This document shows, piece after piece, positions 45,091 to 57,386 of a stretch of DNA of 64,000 nt (position 1 is the first letter of the stretch; each line of letters opens with the position of its first letter). The DNA lies in the NCBI GenBank assembly GCA_019914945.1, contig CM034103.1:5146001-5210000 (forward strand), read 5' to 3'. This DNA comes from Typha latifolia. Lineage: Eukaryota; Streptophyta; Magnoliopsida; Poales; Typhaceae. The notes under the pieces are model-generated. The model was not told where the DNA came from and searched no databases. It saw only the letters and a list, made by a program, of their open reading frames with translations. The position numbers and the translations under genes are program-made.

Positions 45091-45473
45091 TCTAGAGAGA
45101 GAAACAAATCGCAAGATTCAACACATGCCCAAAGCATACAAAAAAATAACAAGAAAGCCAAAAAATCCTAAAAACCATGAAAGCCCTAAGTGAAAACCAT
45201 CTTCCACTAGAGAAAGCAAATTTGACATGTTCAATCACTCAAGAAATAGTAAGATATAAACTTTAATGTGATCAAAACTTGAAAACGCATGAAATCAACC
45301 AAGATCAAGAGGCTAAATTGAATAAAAAATAAGAAATTTGATGGATGATCATACCTCGCAAAAAGTGAAGAAAAACTTGAAGTTTCGGCCGAAAGACTAA
45401 GATCCGGAGGAGAAAATGATGAAGATCTTAAAGATTTGGGAGAGAGAAAATGAAGGGTTTCTAGGGTTTGGAA

Positions 45474-45604
45474 GATGGAAGATGAAAACCCTTGGGTTCG
45501 GAGGTAATATTTAAAGAACCCTCGAGTGCGTTCGAACGCACCAATCTACGCGTTCGAATGCGCTAGTCACCTCGTTCAAACTCAAAAAGCCTCAATTCGA
45601 ACGC
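45474..45604 (-). promoter_or_regulatory. Putative internal promoter of the accessory ORF, copy 2
   Basis: In ORF orientation TTCGAA-type words (45526-45604, including GCGTTCGAACGC) precede TTTAAATA (45508-45515) and a telo-box AAACCCTA near 45460. The arrangement and spacing match copy 1. Confidence 0.45.
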
Positions 45605-46619
45605 CCCTTTTTTTTAAATAGTAAAAAATCTAAAAAAATAAAAAATCTTTTTGGAGATGCACTTCTAAAAATTCAATTCAAGACATAGAATATGACAATC
45701 AAATAAAATAAGTCATACACAAATCAATCAAATCATCAAGAGCATATTATAATCAATTCTAATGCATCACTCAAATTTAAATTAATCTTGATTGATCATA
45801 ACAATATGCATAAGCAAGTTGAGCATAGATAACATGAAACATTCTTCTTAAACGAACTTTTCTATTTAAACAATGATGCAACACAGTAGTCAAACCGACT
45901 TAGTATTTAAATTTGCACTTTTTGACTTATTCTCCATAACATAACAAGAATTTTTCCTGTAATTTTTTTTTTACTAAAACCATATAGGTGCAATGATGGC
46001 TTTCACACATGAGTAAGTAGTAATTTTCTTATAGTGCATATCTATCAAACAATGTGCAAAAAGATATTCACATATATCAATTTTTTTTATTTGCAAGCAA
46101 TGTACTAAGTCAAACTGGACTCTAAACAAGATGGCTTTAACACTAACTCATTGTAGCCCTTTTCATTGATCTTTTATGAATACATTTTTGATGACTAAGT
46201 ATGAGGTCAAACTGTGCAAATCAAAGTCAATAGTGAGCTATTTAAAAAAATATTTCATGATGTCATGCTCACTCAAGAATATACACACGTTATGAGTGCA
46301 TTAAATTTAATTTAATTATTATAGAAGTCGAGAGAGTGAATAAATCATAAATGATACAATATACTACAAGATGATAAAATTGGCTATAATAACTCATAAT
46401 CAAGAAAAAAAAATCATATTTATATGTCAAGAATATATTTTTGAATCTAGAAGTGCATCAAAAATTTTTTTATATAAAAAATAAAACTCTCGACAAATCT
46501 GAAACTAAAACCAAAGAGAAAATTTCAGAGTAAAAGAGAACCTAAAAAAAAGAAATAAAATAATAATAAAAAACTTACAAACCAAAACACAAATAAAAAA
46601 ATTAGTCCAAAGCACAAAT
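45605..46619 (-). other. Non-coding spacer of copia copy 2
   Basis: AT-rich, aligned with 3956-4940 of copy 1. No ORF or extra insertion is visible. Confidence 0.6.
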
Positions 46620-48211
46620 CCCTAAAGAAGTACGAAGATACTCAAATCTCTGTATATCTAAAGGTTTTGTAAACAAATTTCCCAATGTTTTTCCGTCTCA
46701 ACCTGTTTTAGTGTTATTATTTTGTCTTTAACTAACTCGTGTATAAAATGATGTCAGATATCAATATGTTTTGTACACGAGTGTTGAACATGATTTTTCG
46801 ATATATTAATAGCACTCATGTTGTCATAGTAAAGCACCATAATATCTTGTTCAATGCCGTAATCTTTGACCATTTATCTCATCCATAATAATTGAGAACA
46901 ACAACTCCCCATTGCAATATACTCGGCCTCCACAATAGATAAAGATATCGAGTTTTGTTTCTTACTATGCCAAGCAACCAAATTGTTTCCAACATAAAAA
47001 CATCCACCTGAGGTACTTTTTCTGTCATCACATGAACTTGCCTAATCAGAATTCGTGTATCCCGATATGATAGCACCCGAGTCATAAATAAACCAGATAC
47101 CTAAATCAACTGTGCCACTGACATATTTTATGATACGTTTCACAGCAAACAAATGTGTCTCCTTAGATTCAGACTGAAACCTAGCACACACACTCACGTT
47201 AAATGTAATGTCTAGTCTATTAGCAGTTAAGTACAAAGGACTACCAATCATGCTCCTATATAATGTTTGATCAACACTTTTTTCCTAAAATATCCTTACC
47301 TGGTTTAGTAGTTGTACTCATAGGAGTTCTAGCATGTTTTGTATTTTCTAAATCGAATTTAGTCACAAGATCCTTAGCATACTTGGTTTGAGCGATAAAT
47401 ATCACTCTTTCCAATTGAGTAATTTGAAGTCCCAAGAAGAACTTTAACTCACTCATCATGCTCATCTCAAAATGACTTTGCATGAGATCTACAAACTCCT
47501 TAGCTAAAAATTGACTCATTGCCCCGAAGAAAATATCATCCACATATATCTGTGCCATAACTAAACTCTTATTCTCACGTCTAATGAACAATGTCTTGTC
47601 CACTCCCCCTCGAGTGAACCCCGCATCCACTAAAAAAGTGGTTAACTTCTCATACCAAGCTCTTGGAGCTTGTTTTAGCCCGTAAAGAGCCTTTTTCAAT
47701 TTAAAAGTATGAGAAGGAAATTTATGATCTTCGAAACCCTTAGGTTATTCCACATAAACATCTTCATTCAGAATACCATTCAAGAAAGCACTTTTAACAA
47801 CCATTTGAAACAATTTAAATTTTAAATGACAAGCAATAGCAAGCAATATACGAATAAACTGTAATCAAGCAACATGAGCAAATGTCTCATCAAAATCTAT
47901 ACCCCAACCTGAGTATATCCCTGTGCTACTAGTCTAGCTTTATTTCGAACTATATTACCATGTTCATCACTTTTATTCTTATATATCCATTTTGTTCCAA
48001 TGGCGTTCACATTATTAGGTCTAGAAACTAAATACCAAACGTCATTCCTAGAAAATTCCTCTAGTTCCTCATGCATAGAATTGACCCAAGAGTAATCTAA
48101 CAATGCTTCATTTACATTTTTAGGTTCAAAAAAAGATGTATAGTAAGTAAATGATACCTCACTTTGGATTTGTCGTCTTGTCTTCATTGGTTCATTAAAA
48201 TCTCCGATCAC
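46620..48211 (-). pseudogene. Copia reverse transcriptase and RNase H, copy 2
   Basis: The reverse transcriptase N-terminal region at 48211-47897 contains IGTKWIYKNKSDEHGN and NKARLVAQGYTQ. The palm follows at 47699-47271 with ALYGLKQAPRAWYEKL and Y-V-D-D-I-F-F-G. RNase H reads IGSPLYLTANRLDITF (47251 downward) and decays towards 46620. Stops lie near 47890, 47740 and 47280. The conserved YVDD is kept. Confidence 0.85.
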
Positions 48212-48289
48212 TTATGACAGTGGATGATTTAGTTTCACTCTATCAGATGGTTCTAGTATGTTGTCGTCATCTTTGTTCATTTCAATCTT

Positions 48290-49860
48290 GTCCTCGTCCT
48301 ATTTCTCAATTTCTAGATAAAGCTCATTTCCAATGTCTTCGTCATGTGTACCTGCAGGAACAAAAATAGGAGTAGCTTTAGTTATATCAGTAGTGGATTC
48401 ATCTATAATAACATTAGCAGATTCCATAACAGTAGAAGTGTCAAGATTGAATACTCTGTAGGCTCTGCTATTATTAGAATACCCTAAGAAGATACCCTCA
48501 CTACTCCTAGTGTCAAATTTAGTCAAATATTCTCGATCACGCAAGATGTAGCATTTACTACCAAATACTCAAAAATATTTAATGCTAGGTTTCTTACCTT
48601 TCCAAATTTCATATGTAGTCATTTTTGTACCTAGTCTTAGATAAACACGATTTATCAGATGTACCACTATATTGACCACTTATGCCCAAAACCTTTGAGA
48701 AATTTTTTTAACGTGAAGCAGAACCCTAGCCATTTCCTGCACAACTTGGTTCTTTCTTTCCACAATCCCGTTCTGTTTTGTAGTTATAGGAGCTGAAAAT
48801 TCATGCTGAATACCAAGAGAATCACAAAATATGAAAAAAAAAATATTTTCAAATTCTCTACCATGATCAGAACGAATCCTAACTAGGGTAGTAGATTTTT
48901 CATTCTGCAATTTTAAGCATAGTGATTTAAAAACTTCAAAGGTTTCAAACTTGTCACGTAAAAAGGCAACCCAAGTATATCTGGAGTAATCATCGACCAT
49001 TAAAAATATATAGCGTTTACCTCCAAGACTTTTCCTTTTTGTTGGACCTATTAAGTCCATGTGGACTAATTGTAGCACACGGTCAGTAGTAGCTGCATTT
49101 ACCTTCTTGTGTGAGATCCTAATTTGTTTTCCAATTTGACACGAATCACACACTCTTTTTGACATTTTTTTCATCTTAGGTATTCATCTTACCACTTCTT
49201 ATTTGGATAGATTAAACAATTCCTTATGATTCACATGTCCAAGATGTTGATGCCAAAGATCTGCAATGTCAAAAGAGGTACTGTTACATTTTAGTTTATT
49301 GAAGTTCCAACAACACAGCAAATTATCGATGTTCTAGATCCATAATATATAACATTACCATCATGATCTAGAATAGTACAATCATTTTTGAAAATTTTTA
49401 TCTCATAATCTTCATCACAAAATTGACTGATGCTCAATAGATTTGCTTTCAAGCCCTTAACATAAAGAATATTTTCAATAATAGGAACCCCTTGAGTACT
49501 TACCTTTACTTTACCTATTACCTTGGATGAATTACCATCTCCGAATATCACAACTCTCCATTCATGTCTTTCAAGATTAGAAAATAACGACTTGTCACCC
49601 GACATATGTCTTGAACAGCCACTGTCTAAATACCACAAATCAGAATTTAAAGCTTTCAAAGCTGTATGCACAACATAACATTTCAAATCACTTTTCTTGA
49701 CCCATATGGCCTTTGTTTTTATCCCATAAATAAAAGCAGTTCTAGGTTTTTGCAAAAATTTGCAATGAGGTCGAATATGCCCTAGAATGCTGCAATGATA
49801 ACATGTCGGAACAAACCATTTTCTACCCACCTTTTGTCGAGGAGTGTGACTAAAGTTTAC
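48290..49860 (-). pseudogene. Copia protease and integrase, copy 2 (core complete)
   Basis: The protease signature LWYLDSGCSRHMSG is at about 49650-49605. Integrase at 49174-48680 has C-D-S-C-Q-I-G-K-Q, the first catalytic Asp in VHMDLIGPTKRKS, the second in I-R-S-D-H-G-R-E-F-E-N and the Glu in NGIVERKNQVVQEMAR. The D,D,E set is thus present, unlike copy 1. Frame breaks at 49190-49290 and after 48680 still disable the polyprotein. Confidence 0.85.
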
Positions 49861-50957
49861 CTTTGGTGCCATTGACGATTCACCAGTTTGTAGATTCACC
49901 TTCAGTTTAGAAGCATTCATCCAAAATTGCTTTGTAAATGCGGTTGATGACTTCAGATATTCTTCATTTTGTATACCTACATAAATGAACACAGTTTTAT
50001 TATTATTTGAATTACTGGAGTATCCAATACCATACTTGTCTTTTTTAGAAATCCGAGCTTTTAAAATCTCATCTAGTTTGTTTTTTCCTTTAAGAAATAT
50101 CACTTCTTTCTGCAATTGCTCTAGTTCAACTTCATCAGTCTTCATCTTATTTTTCGCATTGTCAAGTTGTTCAGAAAGGTTTTTGACACGTTCAAGTTCT
50201 GATTTGTACTTCTCCTCAAATTAATTTCTTTCTAATTCGCTTACCTTGAGTCATTGAAGTAGTCTAAGAATGTTTTTCTTGAGTTTAAACGACTCCAGGT
50301 ACAAGTCATTATATGCCTTTTATATTTCAGATTCATCTTCCTCAACTGGTAACATATCTTGATTATTTGTACTATCAATATCAATAACAGAGTCAGTATT
50401 AAGTAGAGAGGAGGCAAAAGCTACAAAGTTTTCTTCATCTTTTTCAGAATCATCATCAGATCCATCTGAGTTATCCCAAGTGACTTTCATAGCTTTACCC
50501 TTCCTCTTAAGACGATTAGGGCATTCTTGTGCGATGTGTCCAAAATTAGAACATTTAAAACATCGAACTTTATTCTTAGAATTCTTATTTTTCTGTTTGA
50601 CATTGTTATTGCTTACCCCAGTATTCGAACTCATAGTATTCTTCTTTTTCACAAAGGCTTTGTTTTTCTCAAGTTTTTCAGCATTCAACTTGTTTGGCTT
50701 TCGAAAGAATTTATTAAACTTTTTGACAAATATAGCCAACATCTCAACATCTAAATCACCTTCATCATCAGACTCCTCTAAATTTTGTTCAACTGTGGAT
50801 AGGGTCATCCCTTTGGACTTCTTCGGTTTTGAAAGGTTACTCAAATGTTTGTATATTTTCTACCAATTGTTCAACTTTCATAGAATCGATATCCTTACTT
50901 TTCTCAATGGCTGTAACTTTCACCTGAAACCTTTATAGGAGAGACCTAAGGATCTTA
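49861..50957 (-). pseudogene. Copia gag, copy 2 (N-terminus missing)
   Basis: An open stretch at 50844-50320 contains the knuckle C-F-K-C-S-N-F-G-H-I-A-Q-E-C and an acidic C-terminal part. A coiled-coil region follows to about 50100. A second knuckle, C-Y-H-C-S-I-L-G-H-I-R-P-H-C, lies at about 49825-49785 just before the protease. The start of gag is lost at the truncation. Confidence 0.82.
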
Positions 50958-51180
50958 GTTTTCTTTGATGCATTGTTGCCAAAAATTAGTCAGTAGCAAG
51001 ATTCTATTATTTCATCTAAAACTATACCAGAGACAAGAATAGTAGTGCAACGTTAATTAACACCTACCAAAGTTGGTGAATAGCCATATGTTGGTTGGTA
51101 GCAATAATTCTATTTTTAGTTTAATTTGTAATGTTTAAATAAATTTTGAGCCTCCGAAATAGTCCAATTTTAAGATATCC
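50958..51180. other. Junction sequence right of copia copy 2
   Basis: It contains AGTAGCAAGATTC and a TTTAAATAAATTTTGAGCCTCC block shared with 51660-51690 and 60170-60190. No gene is seen. Confidence 0.4.
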
Positions 51181-51925
51181 ATTATGCATATAAAATAATA
51201 TCGATCGAGATTCTTATTAAAATATATGAACAAAAGAGTGAAAAAAAATTAATTTTTTTAATTTAAATAGTTGAATTTGAAGATACTCATTCGACATTAA
51301 ATTTTAGAGAATTAAATAAGTTTTCCAACTCATATAATATAAATTCTATTAGAGTTTATATTGAAAAGATATGATAAAGGAGTGAATAAAAAATAATTTA
51401 TTATTTACATTGATAAATTTAAATTTTAAACCTCTGAAATAATTGAATTTGAAAATACTCATAAGATACGAAACTTAAAAAGAACTGAATAAACTTTTCA
51501 ATACATATAAAATAATGTCGAATGGAAAAACAGATTTGAGCAAAACAGTGAATAAAAGTTAATTAAGTTACTCATTATGAAATTATATAGATATCTATGG
51601 AATTATGTAGGTATCTATGAAATTACGTTGGTAGCAACGTAATTTTATTTATACTTTAAGTTATAATATTTAAATAAATTTGAAGCCTCCAAATGGTTGA
51701 ATTTAAAGATATTAATTAGAGATGAATTTTTAGAGAATTAAATAACTTTTCAACACATATAAATTAATATAGAACGGAGTTCTTATGAGAAAGATATAAA
51801 AGAGTGAAAAAAATTATTTAAAATTTAGAATTTGAAGATATTTATTTAAAAATAAAATTTTAGAGAATTAAATAAGCTTTCTAACATATGTAAAATAATG
51901 TCGATCAAAGTTCATATTAGAATGA
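51181..51925 (+). repeat. Degenerate tandem repeat (satellite-like), forward array A
   Basis: At least four units of about 130-250 bp begin with ATAAAATAATGTCGATC-like words (51187, 51332, 51505, 51758, 51888). They end with GAATTAAATAAGCTTTCCAAC-like words. The units are strongly AT-rich and have no coding capacity. Related sequence lies at 59690-60440 in the same orientation and upstream of the four genes in reverse. Confidence 0.65.
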
Positions 51926-52197
51926 TCCTAGTGCTATCGTAATAGAGAGATGAACAAAGACTCCAAAAATTACAGTGCAAAAACTATTTTTACAATGATA
52001 GGGAGAAGGACAGCAATGAGGATGAAGAGCTCAAAAAATAGTTACCGCTCTCCCTCATATTTAGTCTCACCTAATAAGGAAGAGTTTTTCCTCCAAAATA
52101 CTCTATTTTTTATATATAAATGGCAAACATAATGTGAATCAAGTTAAGGCAGATCACATAATAAGTATATTGGGCTTGATAGATCAAGTCTAATTAG
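51926..52197 (+). repeat. Segment shared with 60430-60615, with the first bases of a small LTR
   Basis: ATAGGGAGAAGGAC and CCAAAATACTCTATTTTTTA are shared with the second copy, and both are followed by the LTR start AATGTGAA. The LTR similarity stops at 52197. Confidence 0.65.
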
Positions 52198-52439
52198 GGG
52201 GGGATATTTATATTATTATATAGTAATACCCAAGTTTGAAGTCTTAATCTACAAAGCTCAAACAATAAGGCAACTGTTTCGTTAGGCGATAAGCAATTTA
52301 ATATAGATTAACGAGAGTCCACCCTTTAGGGTATTTAAGTTACAAAGCAAATGATAGAATGATATAGACCTAGATGTACCTGATGATGTAAGGTGATGGT
52401 GTCCTTGAGCGAAAGCTCATGATTTGTCGCATGATAATG
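52198..52439. other. Unassigned sequence
   Basis: It begins with a G-run and GATATTTATATTATTATATAG. I find no ORF, terminal repeat or similarity to other parts of the window. Confidence 0.4.
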
Positions 52440-53768
52440 CAATGGAGCCAAAGTCATATTATTCGCTGGGTGATGGATAGATGATTCTACCGCTAGGATT
52501 TACCCTCCTTTGGGGGTACTTATGTCCATTGAATACGGATGGTGGCTGATGGGCTATGTGTGAGGCGCACTATTTATATGGGGTGGATAGGGTTAGCAAG
52601 GGTTAGGTCGGACCGTGCTAACTAAATATGTGTATGATTTATTTTACTATCATAATGATTAATTATGTAGATATTCATATATTCTTCATGTTGGATGTAT
52701 TATTATCTATGATAATTGACTAGTAATAGTGCCACTTGCTAAATGTTAGGCTTATTTCTAGTTTATATATGATGTAGATTGATTGATACTCTAGCGAAAG
52801 CTCAGCGGTGGTTTCCTAGTAGGGCGTTAGACCCTCTTTTTTCACGTTCTATTATGTACTATTTGTGAAGGAGTATTATGATGTTCCCTTGTTGTATATT
52901 TCTTTTCGCATATATTCTTATTATGAGATCTTATTTTTTCTATTATATTTGGATGGATTTTTGTAGCTTGTGGGCCTCTCTTACTTTTCGTGTTTTTGGG
53001 TCTTCTTCGATATTGATGTATGTTGTTAGACTCGTAATCCACACATAATGCTCACAAGAGAGAAACCCCTCGTGGGAAGAACTTGGCAGGTCCGAGTTGT
53101 TACACATCTCCCTACCACCATAGCATCATAATCTTTCTAATATAAACTTTGACGACATTATTTTATATGCATTGGAAGCTTATTTAATTATCTAAAACTC
53201 TATTCTTAAATGACTGTCTTTAAAATCAACTACGTAAATAATGAAATTAATTTTTTTTATTCTTTTATTTATATCTTTCTCATAGTAACTTTGATCAATA
53301 TTATTTTATATGGATTAGAAAGCTTATGAATTCTATATAACTTCATAATATGAGTATCTTCATATTCGATCATTTTGAAAGTTTAAAATTTATTTAAATA
53401 TTCTAACTTAAAATAAAATTAAGATTACGTTGTTAGCAAAGGGAAACTTACTTCTTTTTTTCCCTCTTTCCCTTCTTTTCTCTTTTACCGTTGTGAAGGT
53501 TAACCTCGCTTCGTTGATTAAAAAACAGTGCATGCATTAATTATTTGCAAGACTTGGCTGCCGGACTATCTCTTCCTTGAAAAAAAGAAAAAAAGAAAAA
53601 GAAAAGACGATGAAATCTAAGAAACATACAGCATTTGATTGGTAGACTTTTCCAAGTCCTCCTAATGCAGAACATCTCAGTACTCTACAATTAGATCACC
53701 ACTTCCTATAGAAATCCACCCTTCTCCACCAATCTCTAACCATTACAATTCCTCTTCATTCCATTTGC
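52440..53768 (+). repeat. Upstream part of the duplicated gene unit, copy 3
   Basis: Its left part matches 30600-30742 plus 31533-31640 with no solo LTR between them; the empty site GCGCA is at 52565-52569. The right part matches the upstream regions of genes 2 and 4, including the reverse-oriented tandem-repeat relics (53140-53440). A short deletion removes the GCAGCGATATTTTTCCAAG block before 53520. Confidence 0.7.
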
Positions 53769-53772
53769 ATGC

Positions 53773-54720
53773 ATGGCTAACTCAGGTAACTCCCTCTCAA
53801 CCTTGGAAATCCTATGGAAAGCCCTTGTTCTCCCCTTCAAGAACTTAAAACTCTTCCTCCTCCTCGTCCTCATCACCTTCCTCCCCTCCGTCTTCTTCTC
53901 CATCCTCATCTTCATCCTCCCTGCCCTCACTGATCTAACTCTAAAGATCAACGAATAAGCACTCGCCACAGACCCCTCAAGCCCCGAGTTCGCCATCCTC
54001 CTCGCTGCCTACAAGAAAGATGTCACACGTCTCCTAGTAGATGAATCCATCAAGGTCCTCCTCGTGTTTATCATCAACTCTCTCATGATCATAACCTTGT
54101 ACGCCACTATAACAACTTACTGTGGGAAGCTCTCCTCGCTCATCGAAGTTCTCATCATGGCAAAGAACAACATCAAAGGACCTATATTAACGCAACTCTT
54201 TGTCGCCTTCTTGAATTCAGCTTGTTTAGTTCTCTTCATACTGCTCTTCATCTTTGTTGCTGTGCTCATCTCATGGAAGTCTGTAATTTTCTCCATCTTG
54301 CTAATCCTTATAATTCTCTTGGTTCTCAGCTTGTTTCTATACTACAGTTTTGTGTGGTCATTGAGAATAGTGCTTTCGGTTGCGGAGATTGGCTGTTATG
54401 GACCAAAGGCGATTCACCGCTCTATAGAACTAGACAAAGAAAGGAAGAAGCAAGGGTTTCTTCTACTTCTTCTCATTACTGCCTTCGGATTTGCTAAACA
54501 ATGCATTGCAAGTTTTTCTTTTACTCATGCTCCTAACTCTAAAGAAGCAATATTAGTGCTGTCTGCGATCATTTTTGCTCTTGTAGCAAGGACACTGGGT
54601 TTGTTCACCTTGACAATACTGACAGTATTCTACTCTGAGTGCAAGAAGAGCCACGAAGATGGCTTTTTATATAGTAGCTTGTCTCTTTCTGATGCTCACG
54701 TTGATAAAGAGTTACCTTAG
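53773..54720 (+). pseudogene. Membrane-protein gene 3, one nonsense codon
   Basis: The frame is open for 316 codons except for a TAA at codon 62 (53956-53958), where genes 2 and 4 have TTA (Leu). Downstream residues remain in frame to the same D-K-E-L-P end. The hydrophobic segments and the V-A-E-I-G-C-Y-G-P-K-A-I-H core are kept. A start at the later ATG (54064) would lose the first helix and loop. It most resembles gene 4 (both start M-A-N-S-G-N-S). Further changes, such as L-P-S-V in the first helix, suggest relaxed constraint. The overlapping uORF at 53769 is kept. Confidence 0.88.
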
Positions 54721-55238
54721 TTTTATGTTTCATCTCTTGTTGTAATACATAAGCTTGTTATATGACAGTGGTCACAATAATATGGTATGCTAATGAATCA
54801 TGTCTTCCATAACTTTGTAGCATTTAATTTTGTACCACAAATTTTTTTTATATAAATTACTTACTCAGAATAACTGAATTCGTTGAACCAACTACCGAAA
54901 AATATAACATGTTATAAATTTCTTAATAATATTCTCTATGACTAGTTGTCCATTGGCAATATTAAAATTATAAAAATAGCTTAATTAATACTCAATATCT
55001 TCTTAATTATATATTACACTCTTATCCTTACCAACTCATGTTTCTTATTATGAAGAGAAAAAGATAGAAACAAAATTTATAGTTTGACTTGGCAAAACTT
55101 ATTGATCATGATATGTTAACCTAGTGGAGTATAAGTTGGAAATTCTCCAACTATGGGCGAAACCATTAATAACACATCCAAACAACTCTGTAAAGTCATT
55201 AATATTTGTCAATTATTACTTGCATGGGAAGCAAAGAG
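54721..55238 (+). repeat. 3' flank of gene 3, partial
   Basis: It matches the 3' flanks of genes 2 and 4 up to GGGAAGCAAAGAG, where an inverted segment begins. The part carrying the 78-codon ORF is missing. Confidence 0.7.
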
Positions 55239-55689
55239 TGAAATACATAAGAACGGAAACAATGAGCAGCTACGTATTTACGAAAAGAACTGTTTCTTAG
55301 TAAGAGAAGACACCAACAAAATGTAAGTCTTAATTTTAGACCACATAAATACTTTAACCAAATATATTATTAATTGATCTCGTTGAGCATTATGAGCCAA
55401 GAAGTAGAGATAGGTGGTGCACAAATCTATATAACAAATATATTTTTTTATTTGATACAAGTTGAAGCAATATGGTAGGGATATACAATGTTATTGTCAT
55501 ATTAGATTTGAATGAGTTAAGAAAATTTTTTATAACAGCTTCTGAGAAATAAACGGTTGACTTATAATGCAATTCAATATATTACATGTAGTTGTATGGA
55601 TTTTAAATATGAAGGAATTTCTTTGTACCTGTATATTTATAATTTTAAGAAACTTTGACTATAACTTAATGTTGAATTTGAAAAGGTAG
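55239..55689 (-). repeat. Inverted segment of the gene 3' flank
   Basis: These 451 bp are the reverse complement of 36838-37313. They run from GAAATACATAAGAACGG to TTGAATTTGAAAAGGTAG. At both junctions the direct-orientation neighbours found in the other units are deleted, so this is an inversion with flanking losses. Three bases (GAG) are shared at the left junction. Confidence 0.8.
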
Positions 55690-57374
55690 ATAAGACCATG
55701 CTAATAGAAGATGTGACACCGGTGGGTAAAAGAGGAGAAGAGAGATGTAGAGGCCGGTGGCCTAGATGAGAAAGATGTCAAGACAAAAGCCAATTAATAT
55801 TTTATTTCAAGCATGCGTAAGATATAACTCATAAGACCCTTTTTATAGAGAATAAATCAAAATGTCTTAAACAAATTTAACTAACTAGTCTCTTTATGTT
55901 CTCGGATTAACTCTTCGTTTCGCCGCAGTTAGAGAAGTTCTGAATACCAAAGTTGTAGATCTAGAGATTGACGATCTTATCCAATTAGTTTGATATTATT
56001 CGGATGTCTGTGAAATATTTTGCAAATATTTTTCCAAAACTACATACAGTTAACTTTAGCTAATTAAATAAAATCCTAACCTACTAAAGCTCTAATTAAA
56101 CCAAATAAGCAAATAAGATAACTAGACTCAATCTATTAAGCCCATTGTCTTTCGAGGTGATTCGATCCGGTGTGAATCTCATCACATTTGTTTTTAAAAT
56201 TAGTTGGAGTTTATATCATATATAAAATAACTTTTTGAAGTCATCTATGCTAGAATAATAAAGATGTCATAATTTTCTCCATATTGGATGTATTGTTATA
56301 TATGATACTTGACCAGTAAAACGTTAGGCTCATTTATAGTTTATATATAATGTAGATTGATTGATACTCTAGCAAAAGCTCAGCGGTGGTTTCCTATTAG
56401 GACGTTAGACCCTCTCTTTTTTCACGTTCTATTTTGTACTATTTGTGAAGGAGAATTATGATGTTCCCTTGTTGTATCTTTCGTTTGGCATATATTCTTA
56501 TTATGAGATCTTATTCTTTCTATTATATTTGGATGGATTTTTGTAGCTTGTGGGCCTCTCTTACTTTCTGTGTTTTTGGGTCTTCTTCAATATTGATGTA
56601 TATTGTTAGACTCATAATCCACACGTAATGCTCACAAGAGAGAAACCCCTCATGGGAAGAACTTGGCAGGTCAGAGTTGTTACACATCTCCCTACCACCA
56701 TAGCATCATAATCTTTCTAATATAAACTTTGACGACATTATTTTATATGCATTGGAAGCTTATTTAATTATCTAAAACTCTATTCTTCAATGATTGTCTT
56801 CAAAATCAACTACGTAAATAATGAAATTAATTTTTTTTATTCTTTTATTTATATCTTTCTCATTATAACTCTGATCGATATTATTTTAGATGAATTAGAA
56901 AGCTTATTAATTCTATATAACTTCATAATATGAGTATCTTCATATTCAATCATTTCAAAAGTTTAAAATTTATTTAAATATTCTAACTTAAAATAAAAAT
57001 AAGATTACGTTGTTAGCAAAGTGAAACTTCTTTTTTTCCCCTCTTTCCCTTCTTTTCTCTTTTACCGTTGTGAAGGTTAACCTCACTTCGTTGATTAGCA
57101 GCGATCTTTTTCCAAGTTTTCTATTAAAAAACAGTGCATGCATTAATTATTTGCAAGACTTGGCCGTCGGACTATTTCTTCCTTGAAAAAAAGATAAAAA
57201 GAAAAAGAAAAGATGATGAAATCTAAGAAACATACAGCATTTGATTGGTAGACTTTTCCAAGTCCTTCTAATGCAAAACATCTTAATACTCTACAATTAG
57301 ATCACCACTTCCTATAGAAATCCACCCTTCTCCTCCAATCTCTAACCATTACAATTCCTCCTCATTCCATTTGC
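55690..57374 (+). repeat. LTR-like remnant and upstream region of gene 4
   Basis: 55690-56050 is the end of the LTR-like repeat (GAAGATGTGACACCGG onward). 56240-57374 is the upstream unit, close to that of gene 3. It includes GACGTTAGACCCTCTC, the reverse tandem-repeat relics (56715-57020) and TATAGAAA at 57313-57320. 56050-56240 is unassigned. Confidence 0.6.
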
Positions 57375-57386
57375 ATGCATGGCTAA
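57375..57386 (+). other. Three-codon uORF overlapping the start of gene 4
   Basis: ATG-CAT-GGC-TAA, as in gene 2. It is in a different frame from the gene. Confidence 0.6.

Larger units (their letters stand above)
42622..50957 (-). mobile_element. Ty1/copia Sirevirus-like element, copy 2, truncated at its 5' end
   Basis: It has the same order as copy 1. Its 3' LTR (42622-43699) interrupts the word AAATTCCTTC-ATAATTAAAA of the gene 3' flank, so the left end is exact. On the right, similarity to copy 1 stops inside gag at 50957 (GAGACCTAAGGATCTTA). The gag N-terminus, primer site and 5' LTR are missing. No right-hand target duplication or flank continuation follows. The coding parts are better preserved than in copy 1. 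Confidence 0.88.
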
